Shown here piece after piece: positions 59,353 through 64,000 of a stretch of DNA of 64,000 nucleotides. The position numbers were made by a program, and so were the translations under genes. Within the stretch, counting starts at the first letter, position 1; each line of letters starts with the position of its first letter. Source of the stretch: G963662265 sp963668545. Its GTDB lineage: Bacteria > Spirochaetota > Spirochaetia > CADAEX01. The stretch lies in the NCBI GenBank assembly GCA_963668545.1, contig OY764868.1:1240001-1304000 (forward strand). The letters are read 5' to 3'. The notes beneath the pieces are model-generated. The model searched no databases. It had not been told where the DNA came from and worked only from the letters and a program-made list of their open reading frames with translations.

Positions 59353-60204
59353 ATGAAATTATATAAAATTATTTGTTTAATTTTTTTTATTAATATATTT
59401 GTTGTATATCCAGATGATATTGTAGATATTAATAAAACGTTGTCATTTGATATGACAAATAAGCAGGTTTATTCATATTACGAATTTTTAAATAAATTTA
59501 TAGATACTGAATCTAATCATATTTATTTAAATAAGGAAGATCTTTCAAAAGAGGAATTCGATAAAATAATTAGAGAAAGAGAAGATGAGAATAATTATTT
59601 TGAAAACTCTTTAGAAATAGAATCAATACTTGGAACAGGATATTTATTTTCAGAAACACCAATTAATCCCGAAGGTTATGTGAATTATAATAATTATGCG
59701 TTTAGAAAAAGTCATATACTTTGGTACAGTTTTGTAGATAATTGGAATAATGTGGTTAATCCCCTTACTTCCCATACTGGGTATATTATTACTGAGAAGG
59801 ATATTGATGTTTATGATTATATAACCAGAGAAAAAAGAGCTTTAGTAAAAAAAGGATCAGTTTTGAAAATTAACGGGGTTAATTTGGATAATTCTGTGTT
59901 TATCGATTTTAATTTAGCTTTTCAAGGATGTATTTATATTACAGATATTTCTTTGTTTAAAGATTTATTATCTAACGTTAAATATGAAATCAGGGATAAT
60001 AAGGTATATAGATTATTAGAGGGGAATGAAAGTATAATTAATGTTAATATAATGCAAACTGATGATGGTAGATATTATGCAAGAAATGATAATTCTGGAG
60101 ATATAACAGGTGGTTTTTATTATTGGGAATACAAGTGTGATTACTTTTTTAATAAAAACGGTATATTCTTAGAGTATGGCTTTGCAGGAAATTATGGATT
60201 ATAA
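59353..60204 (+). CDS. Secreted protein of unknown function after Rhs tip 4
   Basis: The 283-residue protein has a signal peptide (MKLYKIICLIFFINIFVVYP, cleavage likely near 20) and no further membrane helix. GGTGAGGAG precedes the ATG. The gene is very AT-rich, as are the other genes after Rhs tips. An envelope-located partner would suit immunity against a peptidase-like tip, but the size is large for an immunity protein and no family is recognised. An unrelated exported protein is also possible. Confidence 0.68.
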   Translation: MKLYKIICLIFFINIFVVYPDDIVDINKTLSFDMTNKQVYSYYEFLNKFIDTESNHIYLNKEDLSKEEFDKIIREREDENNYFENSLEIESILGTGYLFSETPINPEGYVNYNNYAFRKSHILWYSFVDNWNNVVNPLTSHTGYIITEKDIDVYDYITREKRALVKKGSVLKINGVNLDNSVFIDFNLAFQGCIYITDISLFKDLLSNVKYEIRDNKVYRLLEGNESIINVNIMQTDDGRYYARNDNSGDITGGFYYWEYKCDYFFNKNGIFLEYGFAGNYGL

Positions 60205-60583
60205 TTTGAAATCTGAGCAATGAAGATGAGTATAACATTTGATCAAAAATAGTTTCCCTTTTTAATTTTAAGCGTTAGACGCTTGTCAGCAGTTGTGTGA
60301 GCAATATAAAGTCAAAACAGGGGCAACTGGGTGCTAACAGGTATCAAATGAATGTTGAGTAAGTCTTTATATGGTATCAACATATACCAATACGTACAAA
60401 TCTGTATTAATTGCATGACCAGATTCAAGTCCTGGTATTTCTATAATTGATTTATAATATAAAATATATGATAGCTTGCCCAATAATTCCTCATCTGCAA
60501 GACTTCATTTCTGTCATGATAATTTGAAATCAAAGCAAAAAAATCATATGATTAATTATATAGACAAGCCGGGAGTGTATTAA
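60205..60583. other. Intergenic stretch without recognised gene
   Basis: About 380 bp with no open frame of note. A small hairpin AAGCG-TTAGA-CGCTT lies at 60270-60284. A GATTCAAGTCC sequence near 60420 resembles a tRNA T-loop but no acceptor or anticodon arm can be fitted. It marks the right edge of the Rhs island; base composition returns to the core-genome style after it. Confidence 0.6.
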
Positions 60584-60829
60584 ATGAAAATTATCACTCT
60601 TATAATCATGGCAGTAATCATTTCTGCCGTCATTACAAGGAATATCGGGAAAAGGGAGAAAATCAATAAAGCTCTTGAAAATGTAAAAACTAGATATCCG
60701 CTTGTGGAAACCTGCCTGCTTGATTACAGCAGAAAATTTAAATTCATACTGCTTTTCAGCGATGATGTCAGCGAGTCATACCGGAGGGATGCAACTGACC
60801 TCTTTTACAGGGAACTGGAAAAGGCATAA
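60584..60829 (+). CDS. Small membrane-anchored protein, unknown function
   Basis: The 81-residue product has one N-terminal hydrophobic helix (about residues 3-20) and a soluble charged C-terminal part (NIGKREKINKALENVKTRYP and following) with a mixed alpha/beta look. GGGAG precedes the ATG at a good distance. The family was not recognised. It stands alone in the same direction as the ABC-F gene, with a small hairpin between them. Confidence 0.65.
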   Translation: MKIITLIIMAVIISAVITRNIGKREKINKALENVKTRYPLVETCLLDYSRKFKFILLFSDDVSESYRRDATDLFYRELEKA

Positions 60830-60919
60830 TACTTTAACCGATTGCCTTGACTTCTCCTTCATATCAGCAATTCATTATGGAATAATTAAAGAAAATATTG
60901 TAATATCCCAGCACCTTTA

Positions 60920-60942
60920 AAACTTCCGACCGGAAGCTTTTT
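60920..60942 (+). terminator. Short hairpin with T-run before the ABC-F gene
   Basis: CTTCC and GGAAG (60923-60927, 60932-60936) form a 5-bp stem with a GACC loop, followed by CTTTTT. It would end transcription of the preceding small gene; the stem is short, so confidence is moderate. Confidence 0.45.
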
Positions 60943-60984
60943 AAGGAAAACTATAAAACATAATATACAGACAGGAAATTATAT

Positions 60985-62631
60985 ATGGTAAATGTCTCGG
61001 GACTCAGAGTGACCCTCGGCGAGAGGGTCCTTTTCAATAATGAAAGCTTTCTCATCCGGAAAGGGGATAAGATAGGCCTTGTCGGACCCAACGGTTCAGG
61101 AAAATCAACGATTTTCAAGGTTATAACAGGGATTGAAAAACCTGATGACGGTGTAATTGCGATTGATCCGGGAACTGTTATCGGATACTTCAGCCAGGAT
61201 GCCGGTGAAATGGGGGGGAGAAGCGCTCTTGAAGAGGTGTTGTCAGGTGCGGGAAGGATCTCTGAAATCGGAAAGGAACTCAGTATAATAGAACACCGCT
61301 TCAGCGAGCCGATGGATGATGATGAGATGGAAAGGATCATGGCCCGTTACGGGGAGCTCCAGGGGGAATTCCAGGATGCGGGGGGATATGAGCTTGAGAC
61401 AAACGCGAAAACTATACTTACAGGGCTCGGTATAGGGGAAGACAGGTGGGACAGCCCTTCCTCTTCTTTCAGCGGAGGCTGGAAAATGAGGATAGAGCTC
61501 GCGAAGATACTGCTTCTTAATCCTGATCTTCTCCTTATTGACGAACCGACCAACCACCTTGATATGGAATCCATAATATGGCTTGAAAACTGGCTCAGGT
61601 CTTTCAGGGGGGCTGTTGTAATGACAAGCCATGACAGGGATTTCATGACCAGGCTCTGCCCCCGTACAATAGAAACAGCTGCAGGGGCAATCACTACATA
61701 CACCGGGGATTATGATTTTTATCTGCGGGAAAGGGAGATAAGAAGGGAGCAGCTTATCGCCTCTTTTAAAAGGCAGCAGGCAATGCTTGCCAAGGAGGAG
61801 GAGTTTATTGCTAAGTTTGCAGCAAGGGCTTCCCACGCGGCCCAGGTCCAGTCCCGGGTGAAAACAATAGAGAAAATTGAAAGAATTGTTGTTCCCCCCG
61901 ATCAGAAGGTAATGAAGCTTAAAATCCCTGAATGCAGGAGAAGCGGCGATATTGTTGTAAGCATGGAAAACCTTTCAAAAACATGGAAGAGGGAAGACGG
62001 AAGCGAACTTAATGTTTTTTCAGGGATAACAGGGACTGTCGACAGGCAGAACAAGATCGCCCTTACAGGGGTAAACGGAGCGGGAAAATCAACACTTCTT
62101 AAAGTAATAACTTCACAGACTGATGCGACTTCAGGAACATCCGCTACAGGGGGAAGTGTCGATACAGGCTATTTCAGCCAGTACTCATCCGATATTCTTG
62201 ACCCTGAAAAAACAATCTATGAAGAGCTGCAGTCCCGGGTTCCGAATGAAACAAAGGGTTATATCATGAACCTTCTGGGGGCCTTCCTTTTTTCAGGTGA
62301 TGATGCTGATAAAAAGATCTCTGTCCTTTCGGGAGGAGAGAAAAGCAGGGTAATGCTTGCACTCCTTTTTTCAAAGCCGCTTAATTTCCTTGTCCTTGAT
62401 GAGCCGACAAACCACCTTGATATCGCAAGCAGGGAGGTGCTTCTAAACGCTCTTATAGATTTTGAAGGGACTGTTATTGTGGTAAGCCATGACAGGTATT
62501 TCCTCAGGAGTTTTGTAAACAGGGTATTTGAGATAGATAAGGGGAGAATGAACATATATGAAGGGGACTATAATTATTACCTTGAAAAAAAGGGGGAGCA
62601 GGAATTTATCCCCCGTAGCCTGCTTTCTTAA
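60985..62631 (+). CDS. ABC-F family ATPase
   Basis: The 548-residue cytoplasmic protein has two ABC domains without membrane parts. Walker A motifs are GPNGSGKST near residue 36 and GVNGAGKST near 355, signatures FSGGWKMRIELAK near 160 and LSGGEKSRVMLAL near 450, each followed by DEPTNHLD. Between the domains lies the helical linker (about 245-300) with which family members reach into the ribosomal E site. ABC-F proteins assist translation; subfamily assignment (Uup, YdiF or a resistance type) needs a tree. AGGAAA precedes the ATG. Its 3' end overlaps the convergent murE by 26 bp. Confidence 0.92.
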   Translation: MVNVSGLRVTLGERVLFNNESFLIRKGDKIGLVGPNGSGKSTIFKVITGIEKPDDGVIAIDPGTVIGYFSQDAGEMGGRSALEEVLSGAGRISEIGKELSIIEHRFSEPMDDDEMERIMARYGELQGEFQDAGGYELETNAKTILTGLGIGEDRWDSPSSSFSGGWKMRIELAKILLLNPDLLLIDEPTNHLDMESIIWLENWLRSFRGAVVMTSHDRDFMTRLCPRTIETAAGAITTYTGDYDFYLREREIRREQLIASFKRQQAMLAKEEEFIAKFAARASHAAQVQSRVKTIEKIERIVVPPDQKVMKLKIPECRRSGDIVVSMENLSKTWKREDGSELNVFSGITGTVDRQNKIALTGVNGAGKSTLLKVITSQTDATSGTSATGGSVDTGYFSQYSSDILDPEKTIYEELQSRVPNETKGYIMNLLGAFLFSGDDADKKISVLSGGEKSRVMLALLFSKPLNFLVLDEPTNHLDIASREVLLNALIDFEGTVIVVSHDRYFLRSFVNRVFEIDKGRMNIYEGDYNYYLEKKGEQEFIPRSLLS

Positions 62632-64000
62632 GCGCTTTCTCCGCTGCCTTTCTCTCGTTCCAGGCAATCTTCCCTTCAGCATATATTATGGATGACTCGT
62701 GCCCCTTTCCGAGGAGTATTACTGTATCGCCGGGGAGGGCAATTTCAACAGCCCTGTTTATCGCTTCCTGCCTGTCAGGTATCAGGTAGATATTATCCTG
62801 ATTGAAATCCTTGTTTATACCCCCCTTTATCTCTTCGAGAATAGCTGTCGCATCTTCCCCCCTGGGGTCCTCATCTGCAAGGATTACAATATCAGAGTAT
62901 GAAGATGCAATTCTTCCCTGAACAGGGCGTTTTTCCGTATCCCTTTCCCCTGCTGATCCGAATACAGTTATAAGCCTGTTCTTAACAGTCTGCTTTATAA
63001 GGGGGAATATTTTTTCGAAAGCCCCAGGAGTATGGGCGTAATCAACAATAACTGAGAAAGGCTGTCCCATTTCAACTGTATCCATCCTTCCGTTTACAGG
63101 GATAACTGATTCAACAAGATGTGCAAAATCACCGATATCCCTTCCTGTTGACAGGGCTGCTGTAAGAACTGCGGCTGTGATATTATCTACATTGAAAATG
63201 CCGGGGATATTCATTTTTACAGGATATTTTTTCCCGTTCATGGATATAACAAATTCTGTTCTGATTCCGTCCGATTTTATATTAAGCGCACAGACAGTAT
63301 TCGGGTTTTCAGGTTCAGGACCTGAATATGAAGAGCCGTGATAGTAATATATCTCTGAATCTGCAGCATCTGTGAATTTTGCTGCAAACTTCTCATCAGC
63401 ATTCACCACACAGAAGTCAGATGCTTTTCTGAAAAGGTTTGCCTTGTCATTTACATAGTTTTCTATAGTTCCGTGAAACTCAAGATGCTCATGCGATATG
63501 TTTGTAAGCACCCCTGAATTGTACTTTACATCTCTGAGCCTTGCAGTTTTTTCACTCAGTCCGTGTGAAGTTGATTCCACAACAGCAAATTCAAAATTGT
63601 TTTCAACCATTTGGGAAAGTATCTTCATTATCTCAGGCGATTCAGGAGTCGACTGCCTGTATGGATTTTTTTCTATAATTCCTGAACTGTCATATTCAAC
63701 CGTTGATATGAATCCTGTCCTGTGGCCAGCTTTCTTGAGAAGCTGATAAATGAAGGATACTGTCGAGCTTTTCCCGTCTGTTCCTGTGACACCTATGATA
63801 TTGAGTTTATGAGAAGGAAAATCATAATAGGCTGCAGAGAACGATGACATTGCATTTCTGGTGTTTTCTGTAACTATGTATGTCAGCCCTTCAATATATT
63901 CATCCGGTTCCTTTTCGACAAAGACTGCAGAAGCCCCAAGTTCAAAAGCGCTTCTTATATATCTGTGGCCGTCTGTATGGACACCTGTCAGTGCAAAGAA
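62606..64000 (-). CDS. murE: UDP-N-acetylmuramoyl-tripeptide synthetase MurE (5' end beyond window)
   Basis: MurE adds the third amino acid to UDP-MurNAc-dipeptide during peptidoglycan synthesis. The frame continues past the in-frame ATG at 63850 to the window edge (FFALTGVHTDGHRY and onward), so the start lies outside. Visible motifs: the ATP P-loop GVTGTDGKSST, the STSHGL region, ERDTEKRP, and ADEDPRGED, where meso-diaminopimelate enzymes carry DNPR. Spirochaetes commonly have L-ornithine at this position, and the altered motif fits a different amino acid. About 464 codons are present, nearly the whole enzyme. The last 26 bp overlap the ABC-F gene tail to tail. Confidence 0.93.
   Translation of the reverse strand, partial: FFALTGVHTDGHRYIRSAFELGASAVFVEKEPDEYIEGLTYIVTENTRNAMSSFSAAYYDFPSHKLNIIGVTGTDGKSSTVSFIYQLLKKAGHRTGFISTVEYDSSGIIEKNPYRQSTPESPEIMKILSQMVENNFEFAVVESTSHGLSEKTARLRDVKYNSGVLTNISHEHLEFHGTIENYVNDKANLFRKASDFCVVNADEKFAAKFTDAADSEIYYYHGSSYSGPEPENPNTVCALNIKSDGIRTEFVISMNGKKYPVKMNIPGIFNVDNITAAVLTAALSTGRDIGDFAHLVESVIPVNGRMDTVEMGQPFSVIVDYAHTPGAFEKIFPLIKQTVKNRLITVFGSAGERDTEKRPVQGRIASSYSDIVILADEDPRGEDATAILEEIKGGINKDFNQDNIYLIPDRQEAINRAVEIALPGDTVILLGKGHESSIIYAEGKIAWNERKAAEKALKKAGYGG

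Noticed and set aside
41972..60204. The island as an ordinary prophage
   Set aside because: Apart from collar domains there are no capsid, terminase, portal, integrase or lysis genes and no att sites flanking it.
60400..60460. tRNA-like T-loop (GATTCAAGTCC) in the gap after the Rhs island
   Set aside because: Only an imperfect T-arm could be drawn; no acceptor stem, anticodon arm or CCA end fits at the right distance.

Overview
The window is a chromosomal segment of a spirochaete. The main evidence is the flagellar/chemotaxis operon at the left end (flhA-flhF-flhG-unknown-fliA-fapA-like-unknown-unknown-cheA-like, about 1-10000), whose order and accompanying small genes look like those of Treponema/Spirochaeta relatives. 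Base composition is moderately AT-rich and most genes have clear Shine-Dalgarno sites. Genus cannot be fixed from sequence alone.

Layout. (1) 1-9999: flagellar export, sigma-28 and CheA-like operon, all on the plus strand. (2) 10182-19249: a peroxiredoxin behind an exact PerR-type box; a NagD-like phosphatase; a RimK-like ATP-grasp / GCS2 ligase pair; a LeuA-like DRE-TIM enzyme fused to a Cache-like sensor domain; and a Cache-HAMP histidine kinase with a NarL-type regulator. (3) 19388-23560: a TRAP transporter (dctP-dctQ-dctM) whose dctP is split by a 1.35-kb IS110-family element. Joining the flanks at a shared GCT codon restores the frame, and the element's 5' non-coding end looks like a bridge RNA with matches to both the target flank and the element's own right end. 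(4) 23689-36841: a carbohydrate locus with an AGE-type epimerase, LacI regulator, Gfo/Idh oxidoreductase, xylose-isomerase-like TIM barrel, ROK kinase, GmhA-like SIS isomerase, PfkB-HAD fusion, ribose-type ABC transporter and a 2-hydroxyacid dehydrogenase homologue. Two near-identical palindromes (TGTAACCGGTTACA core), each just after a sigma-70-like promoter, tie the two transcription units together. (5) 37042-60204: an accessory island with three paralogous phage-tail-collar proteins, two lipase-like alpha/beta hydrolases, one full-length 1998-residue Rhs protein and three displaced Rhs C-terminal cassettes. Each cassette has its own variable tip, followed by an AT-rich gene that is a candidate immunity gene. 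Cassettes 2 and 3 follow copies of a GC-rich multi-hairpin repeat. Cassette 3 is interrupted by an IS3-family and an IS481-like element, both with target duplications, and rejoining the flanks restores one 712-codon frame. Cassette 4 is 5'-truncated by a fourth IS. (6) 60584-64000: a small membrane-anchored protein, an ABC-F ATPase and murE (running off the right edge), the last two converging with a 26-bp overlap.

The likeliest undescribed systems are the Rhs tip-switching array with its structured repeats and a tip family paired with membrane proteins, the IS110 element with readable RNA-guide matches, the LeuA-Cache fusion, and the LacI-regulated SIS / PfkB-HAD sugar pathway. No tRNA, rRNA or CRISPR array was seen.
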